DNA from: Lucinisca nassula
Taxonomy: Eukaryota; Mollusca; Bivalvia; Lucinida; Lucinidae
DNA: 64,000 nt
Direction: 5' to 3'
Assembly: GCA_963580285.1 (NCBI GenBank)
Contig: OY757015.1
Location: forward strand, 133,184,029 to 133,248,028
Within the stretch, counting starts at the first letter, position 1. Every line of letters begins with the position of its first letter. Under the pieces are notes generated by a model. That model was not told where the DNA came from. It was given only the letters and a program-made list of their open reading frames with translations, and did not search any database. Position numbers and translations under genes: made by a program. Below are positions 19,529 through 31,400 of the stretch, in pieces.

Positions 19529-20882
19529 CACTCAGTGGCCATAAATGAGTTCCCAAAACTGTTTGACGCCGTGATGTCTGTAAATCTGTAACTACATTTC
19601 CAGATCAAATTACTAAAAAATAAAAGATCCAGTGCATGTTATGTTTACTAGATGGTATTGTTTATTCATTGCCAATGACAAATATAGCAATTTGCCTTAG
19701 AAATAATTTCATGCATAGCTCTGGTATAATCTTCATTTAGAGTACCGTGGTTTTAAAAATGGCTTCAAAATTCTGTGCTGGCTCACAGATTTCTTCTTAT
19801 TCTGAATGATTAAGATTTTCTCCTATAATCTATATAATTTTGGTTACTCTGATGTCTTTTTAGTATGATGGACAGCTGCGAAGCCAAATATGTTTACATT
19901 TTCCCAATTGAATTAATACATTATTAGAAGTGGGTGGGGTAATTTTACCCCTGACAGAAAAATAGTTGCTATGGAAACATCAAGTAAGTGGGCTGCATAG
20001 TTTCTATCTAAATTAGTGGCACACTCTCTAATATTTTAGTAACAATCATTGAAAGGAAGTATCTTTCTTTCATACAGGAAATGTAGCTATCAACGGTGGA
20101 TAAACGTCTAGATGGATGTTAGTCTTTATGGGGGTACCCATAGAGACTGGCAAATTTATTGGACACTATTATACAAAAAATGAATTTTTTTTGTAAAAAT
20201 ATAGTCTAAAATGGTGCTTTTAATTAACAATACTTTTTACAATATTTTAAAACATATTTTATCTTGTTTTATGGCGCGCAAAGAGTGCACGGCTGTTGAA
20301 ATAAGCCCATTGTTTCCTGGATCTCCTTGCTGCTTCAATCCCCTAAGATACAATCAAACAAACAGTTTTTGGTAGAAAGTATGATTCAATATCTCTCAAA
20401 TCAGATATATCACAAATTACGTTTTTTGTCTGTTCCCTTGGTGTCTATCACCAAAACTATTTGCTTTTCAGTGATTTTGACGTATTTATGTTCCATCCGA
20501 AAGCAGGTTAGATTTCACATAAAGTGTTGTCTCTAAGTAATATGATACACAATCAGATTGTTTTCCAGTATTTTGGCAACATTGCTACCAATTTATATCT
20601 AAAAAGATAAGAAATTGATAATTTTATAAATCTTTTAGTACACCTACCCTGATTTTTCAAAGGAAAGGTGCTAATCTGTATGCTGTCTGATGTTGCCATG
20701 GCAACTGATGACATCATTATTGTAATAAGTGCTGATGTAAAGATATACCCTAAATAATTAGCTGGACCAATTAGCATTTGAGTATGATTTGTAATTAGGC
20801 AGAAAATTGCAATTCTTTCAGATCAAATTTTTCCCCAATTTCTTGTCAGCCATTTTGGGAACTCATTTATGTCCACTGAGTG
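19529..20882. mobile_element. 1.35-kb TIR element with TA TSD (non-coding or fully decayed)
   Basis: Begins CACTCAGTGGCCATAAATGA and ends with its mirror (TCATTTATGTCCACTGAGTG). The TIR is about 30 bp with one mismatch, extending inward to GTTCCCAAAA. TA flanks at 19527-19528 and 20883-20884. The size and TA target suggest a Tc1/mariner-superfamily derivative. The AT-rich interior shows no transposase motifs in any frame I checked. Confidence 0.75.
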
Positions 20883-20919
20883 TATATAGGGGGTAACTGA
20901 TAATTTTTCTTATTTCTGC

Positions 20920-21031
20920 TCTAAAATATTGTGAGCAGAAATAAGAAAAATATCACAATTTTTCATCTTAAAATGTTCGTTTTTTCGATAGTAAAGTTTA
21001 CAATGCGTCTGTATAGGCGTGTTTTCGTAAT
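20920..21031. mobile_element. MITE-C half copy
   Basis: Starts in GAGCAGAAATAAGAAAAATA and ends with TATAGGCGTGTTTTCGTAATG-type terminus (20-bp match). The hairpin core and the other terminus are missing. Confidence 0.6.
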
Positions 21032-22272
21032 GCAAAACACCATGCGTCTGGTCTGTTTGTTCACTGCGCATGGGCATTTGAACACCGTAAATTGAAAAAT
21101 GTTAAGGGCACATTTTCTCATGCATCGGCTACTATTGTTTCGTTTCCCATACGAGCTGCGTCAAACGAAAAAGTGTCGCTCAACGAAGATAAAAATCAAC
21201 CTGCTTTCCCAGGAGGCACATGACGTAATTGTGACGTCACTTCAACGTCGGTACAACGTCATGACGTTGACGCAACGCCAAATCAACGTAGATTTGACGT
21301 TGGTCTAGCGACGGCCTGCTGGGATTCCTACTCAACCACAAAACAACCTTCTGTACTCCGCCATGAACAGACGCCCCGTTCTGTAACGTCTGGTCTTAGT
21401 CTGCAGTGACAAATGAATCCAGTTCAGAAAAATTCTACAGGTCACCCACCCTCTTTACACAACTCTGACATCACATCGATACGACTGAACCGGCTATAAA
21501 TAACCGTTTCATAGATTTTGTACAAAACAGTAATAGTCACGTGGACATATGCAACACAAAGCTACTGTGCTAAGCAACTGTGTGTCGAATGAAATACAGT
21601 CGACCAAAAAATTAGTAAAGTTACCTGCTGTTTTATTGCAGAGTACCCAGTTTGTCTTACAAAGCCATATTCAAACCGACAATTGGCATTTATAATACCG
21701 CAATGATCCTAAGTATTGAGACAGATAGGCCAAAGCAAACATTGCAGACCCAGTGCAGTCTGATCAGGATGTCTTTAAGCCTTATCCTGCTGAACACAAC
21801 AAACCCTGCCTTTGCAAACAGTGTAACTCCAGGTCTGATCAGGATCTAAATTGGCATTAATATACGAATACATTATATCGAGTAATTTGACTGGTGGATA
21901 GTTAGAAATGGGTGTGGTTAAATTAGTTTATTCAGCAGGAAATGGTTAAATAGACGAGTTGTATTTGTTGATATGTAAAGTTGATCATTGTTTAATATCA
22001 TTACTTGTTAATTGTTATAGTAAGGATGTAAAGAAAAAAATGCTTCCCAAGATATTTGCTCTTCTTTGTTTATGGTCCAGTGTGCCCTTCAAGTGCTAAG
22101 GGAAAGCCAGAGCAGACGGTAATATAATCTCTTACATTCAGAAAAAAGAATACTTGAGATTGTGACATGTGAATCGTCTGGCCAGCAGACGATTCACATG
22201 TCACGTCTCTTTTTCATCAGAAAAATAAGAAAAAATGCTTCGAATATGAAATCAGTAGCCTAAAGTTTTGAA
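21032..22272. other. Non-coding interval with CGTCA-rich palindrome and hairpins
   Basis: 21208-21325 is a palindromic MITE (next entry). 21780-21960 is a variant of the TTAA-flanked MITE-F without a full hairpin. 22160-22205 is a hairpin (GTGACATGTGAATCGTCTG and mirror). No gene recognised. Confidence 0.45.
21208..21325. mobile_element. MITE-D (CGTCA/TGACG-rich palindrome)
   Basis: Termini CCCAGGAGGCAC and its near mirror GGCCTGCTGGGA. The interior alternates ACGTCA, TGACGT and CAACGT. A second copy is at 35329-35440 and a fragment at about 52395-52450. Confidence 0.6.
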
Positions 22273-22487
22273 TACAATGAAATTACGCTAATAAGACCAC
22301 CTAAAATTAAGACTAATTCTGCTTTAAAAAAGTTTATTTTGAAGGCTCCACTTAATATTTCTTTGTGTTTTCTGCCCACACTGTCCACTGGTCAGGGACC
22401 ACCTTTGGGATTGTTCAAAAGTGTTCTTCAAGACCACTTTTGAACAGTCCCAAAGGTGGTCTTAATATTGCCGGGAATTTTACTGTA
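22273..22487. mobile_element. MITE-E with TA-type ends
   Basis: Termini ACAATGAAATTACGCTAATA and TATTGCCGGGAATTTTACTGT, with an inner hairpin GGGACCACCTTTGGGA / TCCCAAAGGTGGTC-like. Related copies at 32300-32474 and 53975-54385. Confidence 0.65.
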
Positions 22488-22616
22488 TTAACACAAACCA
22501 TTGGTGCAGAAAAAGGCCCGTTTTACCATGACGTCAACAAGTCCATGAAATGAATATCCTGGCTTCAGAAAAAAGTCAGGTTAACGAGGGTGTACAATTT
22601 TTAATTCTTACTAAAA

Positions 22617-22843
22617 CATTACGAAAACACGCCCTATACAAATTTTACCTTTTACCTTTTGCTTCAAATATAGATTGTGTAACTCGTTAGAACCGCCTCA
22701 CGGAGGCGGTTCTAATGAGTACCCACAATCTATATTTTAGAGCAGAAATAAGACAAATAAGATTTATCCATGTAAACCCCAGTTTTTCTGTATAAAAACG
22801 GGGTTCAAGGGGGTCAGAACTATATAGGCGTGTTTTCGTGATG
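22617..22843. mobile_element. MITE-C copy
   Basis: MITE-C has about 20-bp TIRs (CATTACGAAAACACGCC…), a central near-perfect hairpin around GAACCGCCTC/GAGGCGGTTC with arms reaching GATTGTG, and a smaller hairpin in the right half (GTAAACCCCA / GGGGTT). Both TIRs are present in this copy. Confidence 0.75.
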
Positions 22844-22934
22844 ATGTAGATAGAGACAGTTCTAAGGTGAACCAGAAATCTAAATTACAAGGGGAAATAA
22901 GAGCAAAGTACTGCAAACGTTCATAATTATTATA

Positions 22935-23620
22935 TGAGGGTGTGTAAAAAAATAGCCAAATTTATTTCTGGGTGAGACCGATCTCTTCTTTTTCTTTTTA
23001 ATTGCCTATGGAATGACACACTTGGATGAACGCTGTTCCAGTGCCATCAGCCCAGAACTGAAGAAGCCAGGGTCCTTGTGGCCGACCCACTCCTAAACTG
23101 CCACCACGACTGCTTCGTTGGACCGGAAATGACGTTCACGGATATCCTATTTCAAGTTTGGGAATAGGAAATAGTCCCTAGGAGCTAAGTCCGGATAATA
23201 GGCGGGTGCGGTATTAGTTCGTGCCCATTACACTCAACAACACCCATTGCAATTTTGCATGTGTGGACACGTGGATTGTCCTGTTGGAGCAGAATCCTTT
23301 TGGAGAGTTTACCTTGGCATTTTTTACGGATCGCAGTACTCAGATGGTTGAGCAAATTTGCATAATATACATTATAACGCCTTGTGCGTCCCAAAATACA
23401 GTTGCCATCACCTGGCCAGCAGGGTGTTGCGTTTTGAACTTCTTTGACCTCGGAGACCCCGGCCCTAACCAATGGCGACTTTGAGTTTCATTCTCTTGGT
23501 ATTAATAATGGACCCAGGACCAGCCGCGAAAGAAAATCATCTTCCTTTGATCTAAACTACTTCAACAATGCGCTGCATACTGATGCTCTGGTTGCCTTGG
23601 TTCGTCGCTAAGGAATTTTG
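22935..23620 (-). pseudogene. mariner-like transposase pseudogene
   Basis: Minus strand, frames broken. Recognisable pieces are GNCILGRTRRYNVYYANLLN, then RILLQQDNPRVHTCKIAM (second catalytic Asp within QQDN) and HELIPHPP. N-terminal fragments lie towards 23600. The 3' end near 22945-22985 (AATTTATTTCTGGGTGAGACC) matches the end of the second mariner copy at about 26700-26725. The two copies belong to one family in opposite orientation. Confidence 0.8.
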
Positions 23621-23889
23621 GGACCCAACAGGTATACCCAAACGATCATGTAAAATTGTTGAAGCAGAATAACCATGGTAGTATTCATTCAAGAGGTGGG
23701 GTGAATATGTGCAAAATCCTAAGGCAAGAACCTAGGAACAAGGTTAAAGGATGCTTCCATATTTCACTCAGTTATGCACAGAATTTGTCCTGTTGGCATG
23801 ATGTAATTTATTCCTATAAATTCACCAGCTGTATGACAAACTGAGGATCCAGATCAGCTAGATTTACAGTGTTTGCAAAGGAAGAGCAT
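23621..23889. other. Flank of mariner relic
   Basis: No TIR located. A 62-codon frame at 23656 shows no known motif. Confidence 0.3.
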
Positions 23890-23902
23890 ATCATGGTTCA
23901 GC

Positions 23903-24219
23903 TCGACACCGCCCATCGGGGCTTGAAGAAATAGATGGGCTGCATGATGCTTCCGCGCAGGGCTGAGACCGACCGCACACGACTTCTGGTAAACCGCTCA
24001 GAGGATCTAAGCCTGCCCAGGCAAAGCGATGCGAGTCGGACCGTTCCTGTTTATAAACGCTATTGGTTTCATTGGACAGCAGGGTTTGAGATATCATTTC
24101 ATCTCAATCTCGGGTAAAAAGCCCCACAAAATTGGAAGCAACGTCTCCAAAATAGCCTCTACATTGTTGACGGTGACGTTTAACCTCAAATCAAACAAAC
24201 AAACAAACAAACAAACACA
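23903..24219 (+). mobile_element. SINE-A copy with 13-bp TSD
   Basis: TSD ATCATGGTTCAGC (23890-23902) against ATCATGGTCCAGC (24220-24232). It ends in (CAAA)n of about seven units. Confidence 0.88.
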
Positions 24220-24372
24220 ATCATGGTCCAGCAACACATGGGTTTGCATTTTGCAACTTTATCATTCTCCTGATCTGAGCAAACAGGAACAATATTTTTG
24301 ACGGTTATTTCGAAATGAAGTATTACTAAAAATACTGCTTAACTGCGCTGAGTATGGAAATAAGTTTGATAC

Positions 24373-24669
24373 CATTACGAAAATACGCCTATACAAATAC
24401 CTTGTAAACGTTACCGCCGAAAAAAAATAAAATTTTAAGATGTTATATTGTGATATGTTTCTTATTTTTGCTCAAAATATAGATTGTGGGTAACCGTTAG
24501 AACCGCCTCATCGAGGCGGTTCTAACGAGTACCCACAATCTATATGTTAGAGCAGAAATAAGAAAAATAAGGTTTACCCCTGTAAACCCTAGCCGCTGTA
24601 AACCCCAGTTTTACTATATAAAAGTGGGGTTCAATGGGGTCAAAATTATATAGACGTGTTTTCGTGATG
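24373..24669. mobile_element. MITE-C copy (full length)
   Basis: Complete reference copy of 297 bp with termini CATTACGAAAATACGCCTAT and its near mirror at 24650-24669. The core hairpin is at about 24480-24545. Confidence 0.8.
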
Positions 24670-24816
24670 CCCTGGAGCCCGGTGACTGGACACCGTCATG
24701 TTTGCTCGGAATTAACTGTTATCAAGAACGAACCATTCCAAGTTCAAAGCAAATATTTCTAATGGTAGTATGGAAACGATGTCTTATTTGGTCATGGACT
24801 ATAACCAAAGTATTAA

Positions 24817-25025
24817 CCCTTATCTTGCTGAATATTCATTTAAGCCACACCCATTTCTGTCTATCAACCAATCAAATTTCTTGATGTAATTTATTGCTAC
24901 AAATTCATAAAATGAATGTCAAACAGACAGTGTAGATCCTGATCAGATGGCTTCTTCAGAAGCCATCTGATCTGGATCTACACTGTTTCCAAAGATAGGG
25001 GTTGTCGTAAACAGCATGAGTAGAG
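24817..25025. mobile_element. MITE-F, TTAA-flanked (piggyBac-like ends)
   Basis: TTAA at 24813-24816 and 25026-25029. The terminus CCCTTATCTTGCTG is weakly mirrored at the right end. The core hairpin is GTGTAGATCCTGATCAGATG / CATCTGATCTGGATCTACAC. TTAA targets with CCC- ends are the hallmark of piggyBac-type elements. Confidence 0.7.
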
Positions 25026-25261
25026 TTAACATTACTGATGGGTCGATGGCCTCTGCATATAGGCTGAAAAAATGTTTTGAATGTGGGCTGTAGGTTTAAC
25101 CCTTAAATAACTGTAGTTTAAACAAAAATTGTCGACCTATTCAGACACCACAATTTGTGACTCTGATCTGGGGCTACTCTCCATAATGATAACACATTCG
25201 CGTAGCATCGTCCATTTTTCAATATCTCCAGAATGGATATTTGTCTGATGAAATTTTACAA

Positions 25262-26752
25262 TATACGGGGGCAAGTCAATAAGTAACCAGCCTACCCCAT
25301 TTCCAATTGCCCAAGACAACCAAGATTTTCATGCCTTGTTTCAGTAAATGTTTGAGGCATGAGGGCAAAAATGCACCCTTATCGTGTCTTACCATAGGAC
25401 GTCGTTGATAAGCAGTGGATAACGTCGTGTAATAAAAATCGTATGATCACACGTGTATTAACACTTTGGCGGGATTAAGTAACGTCATGACGACGTCCAT
25501 GTCAACGATTCATTTTTGTAGAAAAAATTGACAAATTTAAAGGCGATAAAATCCAATTCAAAATGGTCAACTGATAAACAGAATCTTACACTCGTGGTCT
25601 ATTCATATGAAATTTATGAAACTCGCCGAAAGTTCGTTTCATATGAAATGACCACTCATGTAAGATCCTCTATATTCACTCCTAAGATATTAAACGTCAA
25701 ACATGACTAGCGATGCAAAAGCAAGATTTGAGTACCGTGCTGTAATTCGGTGCTTGTATTTGAAAGAAAACACATTGCGAGTTGACCAATGTTTATGGGT
25801 CTTCTGCACCATCATAAATTCTGAGTTTTGGGAATTCAAAGGCGGTAGAACGTCTTTAGAAGAAGAAATCAGGTCTGGACGCCAATCAGATGCCACCGAT
25901 GAAAAATGTGTAACAAAGTTTGGGATCTGGTGTACTCTGATTGGCGAATTAAGATGGAAGAAATAGCGAATGCATTACACACTTCACATGGTAGCGTTTC
26001 AACAATTTTACATGCTCACTTGGGTGTGCGCAAGCTAACAGCCCGTTGGGTCCCAAAAGCAAATGGCAACCAGAGCATCAGTATTCAGCGCATTGTTGAA
26101 GCTGTTCAGGTCAAAGGGAGATGATTTTCTTTCACGTCTGGTGACTGTAGATGAGACCTGGGTCCATTATAATGAGCCAGAGAATAAAACGCAACGTCGC
26201 AAGTGGGTAGAGCCGGGGTCTCCGAGGCCAAAAAGGTTTAAAACGCAACCCTCTGCTGGGCAAACTAATGGCAACTGTATTTTGGGACACAAAAGGGGTT
26301 ATTCTGTTGGACTTTCTAGCAAAGAAAAGTACAATAACATGTGCGATTATGCAAATTTGCTCAGCCAACTGAGAATTGCGATCCGTGAAAAAGCCGAGAT
26401 AAACTCACCAAAGGGATTCAGTTCCAACAGGACAATGCACACTTGCAAAATTGCAATGGATGGTTGAGCGGAATGGGCATGAGCTAATACCACACCCAGC
26501 CTATTCTCCGAACTTAGCTCCTAGTCCAAACTTGAAACAGGATATCAGTGAACGTCATTTCCGGTCCAAGTCGTGTCGAGAATTGAGAAGTGGATCGAAG
26601 ACAAATACTCTGGCTTCTTGAGATCTGGGCTGATGGCACTGGAACAGCGTTGGCCCAAGTGTATCATTCTAGAGAGCAATTACATTCAAAAAGAAGATAT
26701 CGATCTCACCCAGAAATAAGTTAGGCATTTTTATTGACTCGCCATCGCCCTC
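25262..26752 (+). pseudogene. mariner-like element with frameshifted transposase
   Basis: The ends GTCAATAA…GCCT (25270-25295) and their mirror (26718-26745) are decayed TIRs. The plus strand encodes mariner pieces in several frames: an N-terminal part starting at 25703 (MTSDAKARFEYRAVIRCLY) with GGRTSLEEEIRSGRQSDAT, then EIANALHTSHGSVSTILHAH, then VTVDETWVHYNEPENK (first catalytic Asp), GSPRPKRFKT and NLLSQLRIAIREKAEI. The last part (HELIPHPAYSPNLAPS) follows another frame change. At least three frame breaks make it inactive. A hairpin at 25590-25672 lies upstream, inside the element ends. Confidence 0.85.
25590..25672. repeat. Hairpin related to 59515-59660
   Basis: GGTCTATTCATATGAAAT and mirror ATTTCATATGAATGACC-like arms around ACTCGCCGAAAG. 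The flanks AGAATCTTACACTCGTG and CACTCATGTAAGATCC match the hairpin at 59515-59660. Confidence 0.55.
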
Positions 26753-26984
26753 GTTCACTGGCACGCCATTTCAGTTCAAGGGATGCAAGTACTACTAGTA
26801 CGACACTTACGTTTTAAATCAGAGTCTTTTCCCATACTTCATATAGGTCATTCTGAAAGCTGCTTCAACGTTAAAATAGCGTTCAGTGAACCTTGCCGGG
26901 TTAGGTTGCTATATGTAATTATCGTGCTTCGTTTTCGCGGAAAGTATCAAAGTAACCGATGTTACCACCCCCTCCCCCCTCCCA

Positions 26985-27035
26985 AAAAAAAAAAAAAAAA
27001 AAAATAAAAAATAAATAAATAAATAAAAAAAATAA
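26985..27035. repeat. Poly-A / (AAAT)n run
   Basis: Simple A-rich sequence following a C-rich stretch. Confidence 0.85.
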
Positions 27036-27076
27036 TAGCTCAGTAACCTTGCGGACCATGAAAATTTCTTCGAAAT

Positions 27077-27357
27077 CATTACGAAAACACGCCTATACCA
27101 ATACATTGTAATCTTTATCGCCGAAAAAATGAAAAATTTTAAGATGAAAAATTGTGATATTTTTCTTATGCCTCCTCAAAATATAGATTGTGGGTACTCG
27201 TTAGAACCGCCCCATCGAGGCGGTTCTAACGAGTACCCACAATCTATATTTCAGAGCAGAAATTAGGAAAATAAAAGTTACTCCTGTAAACGCCTGTTTA
27301 ACTATATAAAAGTTGGACGCAAGGGGGTCAAAATAATACAGCCGTGTTTTCGTAATG
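27077..27357. mobile_element. MITE-C copy (full length)
   Basis: TIRs CATTACGAAAACACGCCTAT and GCCGTGTTTTCGTAATG. The core hairpin is at 27184-27248. Confidence 0.8.
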
Positions 27358-27429
27358 TAGAGGTACTCGGAACTACTGATGGATAATATTAGGCGACTTA
27401 ATCAGGCGACATAATTGGGATTCTTTGCC

Positions 27430-27505
27430 ATTTTCTGTAAAATAACGTAATGTTGTGTGTATTCAGTGAGGCAATTCTAATGTGTACACACAGCACACCT
27501 TTTCA
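27430..27505. repeat. Degenerate hairpin of the AATCGCCTC type
   Basis: Contains TGTTGTGTGTATTCAGTGAG and AATTCTAATGTGTACACAC; a decayed relative of the core hairpin in 18668-19016. Confidence 0.4.
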
Positions 27506-27699
27506 AGTTAAAAACATAATTGATATGGTCTTATATTTACATTTTACTCCATCAACCCCATGTGAGTCTTTTCTTTGACAAACAATTAAAGCATGTGCTG
27601 CGTCTACAAAAAATTATAATAAACACAAGGAAAATTCGAGTAGAGGCTTTCGACAATCAAATCAAACTGGAATTTATTTTTCTACAAAAACACAGATGT

Positions 27700-29450
27700 C
27701 TCCCCCGTTTTTGACCTCTCAGTATGACCTTGACATTGGAGGTATTGAGCTGGGTCTTGTGTGCAACACATCATCTAATGAAGATGAACATTTCTGCAAA
27801 GTAACTTCAAAAATGTTCATAGATAAATAAAAAAGTTATTGGCCGTACACAAAAAGCCATTTTTTACCTTTGACCTCTAAGTATGGCCTTGACCTTTGAG
27901 GTACAACACATCGTCTCATGGTGGTTAACATTTCTGCCAAGTAATTCCATAATCCATCAAAGAATAAGGAAGTTATTGACTGTCCTTTTTTTACCTTTGA
28001 CCTCTAGGTATGACCTTGACATTGGAGGTATGGACCTTGGTCTTGCACATGACTCATGGTCTAATGACGGTAAACATTTCTGCATGGTCACTTTATAAAG
28101 TCCATCCAGAAATAAAAAAGTTATTGACTGGACACAAAAAAAAAACAACTTTTTTTACCTCTGACCTCTTAGTATGACCCTGATCTTGGAGGTACCGACC
28201 TGGGTCTAGCGTGCACCACATCGTCTCATGATGGTTAACATTTCTGCCAAGTAATTTCACAATCCATCCAGGAATAAGAAAGTTATTGACTGAACACTAA
28301 AAAAGGCCCCTTTTTGTCCTTTGACCTCTTAGTACGACCTTGACATTTGAGGTACCAACTTGGGTCATGCACGCAACACATCGTCCGTCTCATGGTGGTT
28401 AACATTTCTGCCAAGTAATTTCAAAACCCATCTAAAAATAAGAAAGTTATTGACAGAACACAAAAAGGCCCCCTTTTTACCTTTAACCTCTATGTATGAC
28501 CTTGACATTTCAGGTACCAAACTGGGTCATGCGTGCAACACATCATCTCATGGTGGTTAATATTTCTGCCAAGCAATTTCAAAATCCATCTAAAAATAAG
28601 AAAGTTATTGACCAAACACGAAAAAGGCCCCTTTTTGACCTTTGACCGCTATGTATGACCTTGACATTTAAGGTACCAAACTGAATCATGCATCCAACAC
28701 ATCGTCTCATGAAAGTTAACATTTTTGCCAAGTAACTTTAAATTCTATTTAAAAATAAGCACCCGAAAAAGGCCCCTTTTTACTTTTGGCCTCTAAGTAT
28801 GACCTTGACCTTTGAGGTACCAACCTGGGTCATGCACGCAACACATCGTCTTACATTGTTTAACATTTCTGCCAAGTGATTTCAAAATCCATCTCAAAAT
28901 AAGAAAGTTATTGACCAAACACGAAAAAATGCCCCTTTTTTGACCTTTGACATCTAAGTATGACCTTGACCTTTGAGGTACCGACCTGCCTCACACATCG
29001 TCTCATGGTTGTTAATATTTCTGCCAAGTAATTTTAAAATCCATCTCAAAATAAGAAAGTTATTGACCAAACACAAAAAGGCCCCTTTTTACCTTTTACC
29101 CCTAAGTGTGACCTTGACCTTTGAGGTACCGACCTGTCTCATGCGCACCACACATCGTCTCATGGTTGTTAATATTTCCGCCAGGTAATTTTAAAATACA
29201 TCTCAAAATAAGAAAGTTATTGATCGGACACGATTTGCCCATACATATATAAATACAGACAAACTTCCAAGGGGATATTTCAAAAAGTATAAATGCGAGA
29301 GTTATAGTTCTTGCGCACTGCACGTCGTCTAATGCTGATTAATATTTATATGAAGTTTCGTGAAGATAGCTTGAACAGTTTTCAAGTTATAGAGCGGACA
29401 CGAATGTGTGACAGACGGACAGACGGACAGACAGACGCCCGGGTGAAAAC
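27700..29450. repeat. Tandem array of about ten 150-165-bp units with TGACCTTGACC motifs
   Basis: Each unit contains TTTGACCTCTAAGTATGACC, TTGAGGTACC, CACATCGTCTCATGG, AACATTTCTGCCAAGTAATT and AATAAGAAAGTTATTGAC. Unit starts are near 27712, 27869, 27995, 28159, 28321, 28487, 28640, 28787, 28948 and 29095. It ends in a GACAGACGGACAGACGG run (29410-29440). The same family is at 60630-61275. Non-coding. Confidence 0.9.
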
Positions 29451-29782
29451 AATAAGTCTCTCCGAAAAAAAAATTTGGGGGGCAGACATAATCAACTTAT
29501 GTTTTTTTTTCTTTCTCAGAATACATACTCAGTACAGTATTAAATGAAAATTTTCAAAATTCATTGCAATAGTAATACAGCATGGCGTAGCATATATTAT
29601 CTTTCAAGATTCTAGTTGCAGGGGCGAATGACATTTTAGCATACCAAGGGAAAAAACCTCCCATAGACTAAGATATGTTAAAACTATATAGTTTTGTCCC
29701 TCTATTACTTTACCAGGCTGTACTCGTGTCTAGCCATTCGTTATTCTGCTATGTAAGATATAGACAATGGCAGAGTGTTGTC

Positions 29783-30084
29783 ATGTTTTGTTTGTTTGAT
29801 TTGAGGTTTAACGTCCACGTTAACACTGTAAAGGTCATTTTGGAGACGGTTGCTTCCAATTTTGTGGCACTTTTACCCGACATTGAGATGAAATGAAATC
29901 TCAAGTCCTGTCGCCTAATGAAACCAATAGGGTTTATCATGGACGGTCCGCCTCGCACCGCGGTTCCTGGACAGGTTTAGACCCTCTAGGCGGTTTACGA
30001 GTACTAGTGTGCGGGCCGGATTCAGCTCTGCGTGGAAGCATCATGCAGCCCATATATTTCTTCAAGCCCCTATAGGCGGGGCCG
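29783..30084 (-). mobile_element. SINE-A copy with 10-bp TSD
   Basis: TSD GAGTGTTGTC (29773-29782) against GAGTGTCGTC (30085-30094). Confidence 0.82.
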
Positions 30085-30232
30085 GAGTGTCGTCGTGGAA
30101 ATGAAAACAAGCACAGGGCTCTAAAGTCCCTTCTCCAAGGCGCGACCTTTAATCTGAAGAAGATTACCAGACCATAAAAGACACCCAATACGCGTGCTTC
30201 ATACGTTTTCACAGTTTGGACAACTAAGAGTT

Positions 30233-30514
30233 TTGTTTGTTTGATTTGAGTATTTACGTCCCCGTCAACTCTGTAAAGGTCATTTTGGAGACACTGTTTC
30301 CAATTTTGTGGGATTTTTACCCGACAATGAGATTAAATGACATCTCAAGCCCTGTCGCCCAATGAAACCAATAGGGTTAATAAGCAGTATGGTCCGACTC
30401 GCACCGCTTTGCCTGGGCAGCCTTAGTTGGCAGTAATCGTGTGCAATCGGTTTTAGCTCTGCGTGGAAGCATCATGCAGCCCAAATATTTCTCAAGCCCC
30501 GATGGGCGGGGGCC
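30233..30514 (-). mobile_element. SINE-A copy with 13-14-bp TSD
   Basis: TSD ACAACTAAGAGTT (30220-30232) against ACAACTAAAGAGTT (30515-30528). Internally shortened around 30425. Confidence 0.82.
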
Positions 30515-30589
30515 ACAACTAAAGAGTTAATTATGTCGTCAGATCAGTAGACATAATCGGGATAATATCTCTATCGTCTATAAAATAAA

Positions 30590-31145
30590 TTTATATTTTG
30601 GGTAATCATTAGAATCGCCCCATTGAGGGGATTCTAATGAGTACAAAAAGCATACAGGCTCTACAAATTAAAAAAAAAACTCCCTAATTTATTCTTTAAA
30701 CTGTGAAACTTCGATAACTCAAACACGAATAGTTCATTTACTATGGCTAATTCGAAATAGTTCTGGATAGTTGAGAATATTTCCCAAAGCTGCAGATACC
30801 GATAATATTGAGCCCCGCCAAGCAAATTTGTGTCTTCGAGCATTCCGACAGGACAAATTTTAACTGCGCATGCCCAGCCATTCATAGGGGCCAGGGATAT
30901 GGCTTTCTGTCTGAAGGTTCCTCTTGATTCACTGCTTGTATGAGCGAGCAGCGAAGGTTCTGGCGAGACTGCGCGGATGCGCAGGCTCGCCTGAACCTTC
31001 GTTGCTCGCATAGTCGATAAGTACCAAAATCGCTTGACGGGGCCCATATATTTATGATAATACATGGATTTTTTCTCCATTTTATCTCGAAAAGGGTATG
31101 TCGTGTGCACTCATTAGAATCGCCTCAATTCTAATGAATACACAC
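30590..31145. repeat. Decayed pogo-like MITE region with GC-rich hairpin (30943-31009)
   Basis: 30706-30760 resembles the CAGT-GAAC-TTCGAT terminus of 18668-19016 and shares its GAATCGCC hairpins (30605-30650, 31110-31145). A block of about 110 bp at 30810-30925 recurs at 61475-61590. The hairpin GAGCGAGCAGCGAAGGTTC / GAACCTTCGTTGCTCGC spans 30943-31009. The minus-strand frame across the block comes from repeat DNA. Confidence 0.5.
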
Positions 31146-31215
31146 AAAATACCGGTCAACTAATATTAACCGGATGTCAAAAATCATAAATAATGTTTTT
31201 TAATTGTGTCAATTA

Positions 31216-31400
31216 ATAAAATCGCCATTAATCAAGTAATTTCGTATCGGCAAAGTTACAGGTCCCACGTTTGCTGTATTGGCCTCGTTCTTTGTCCTCG
31301 GGCCGATACAGCAGACCTCGGTCCGAGGCCGAAGGTCGATGCCAATACAGCAGACCTCGGACCTGTAACTTGGCCAATATGAAATTACTTGATGATTAAT
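31216..31400. mobile_element. Hairpin MITE with CCTCGG-rich centre
   Basis: Outer arms ATTAATCAAGTAATTTC and mirror GAAATTACTTGATGATTAAT. Inner arms TTACAGGTCC / GGACCTGTAA. The centre contains GCCAATACAGCAGACCTCGG twice in imperfect form. Confidence 0.6.
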
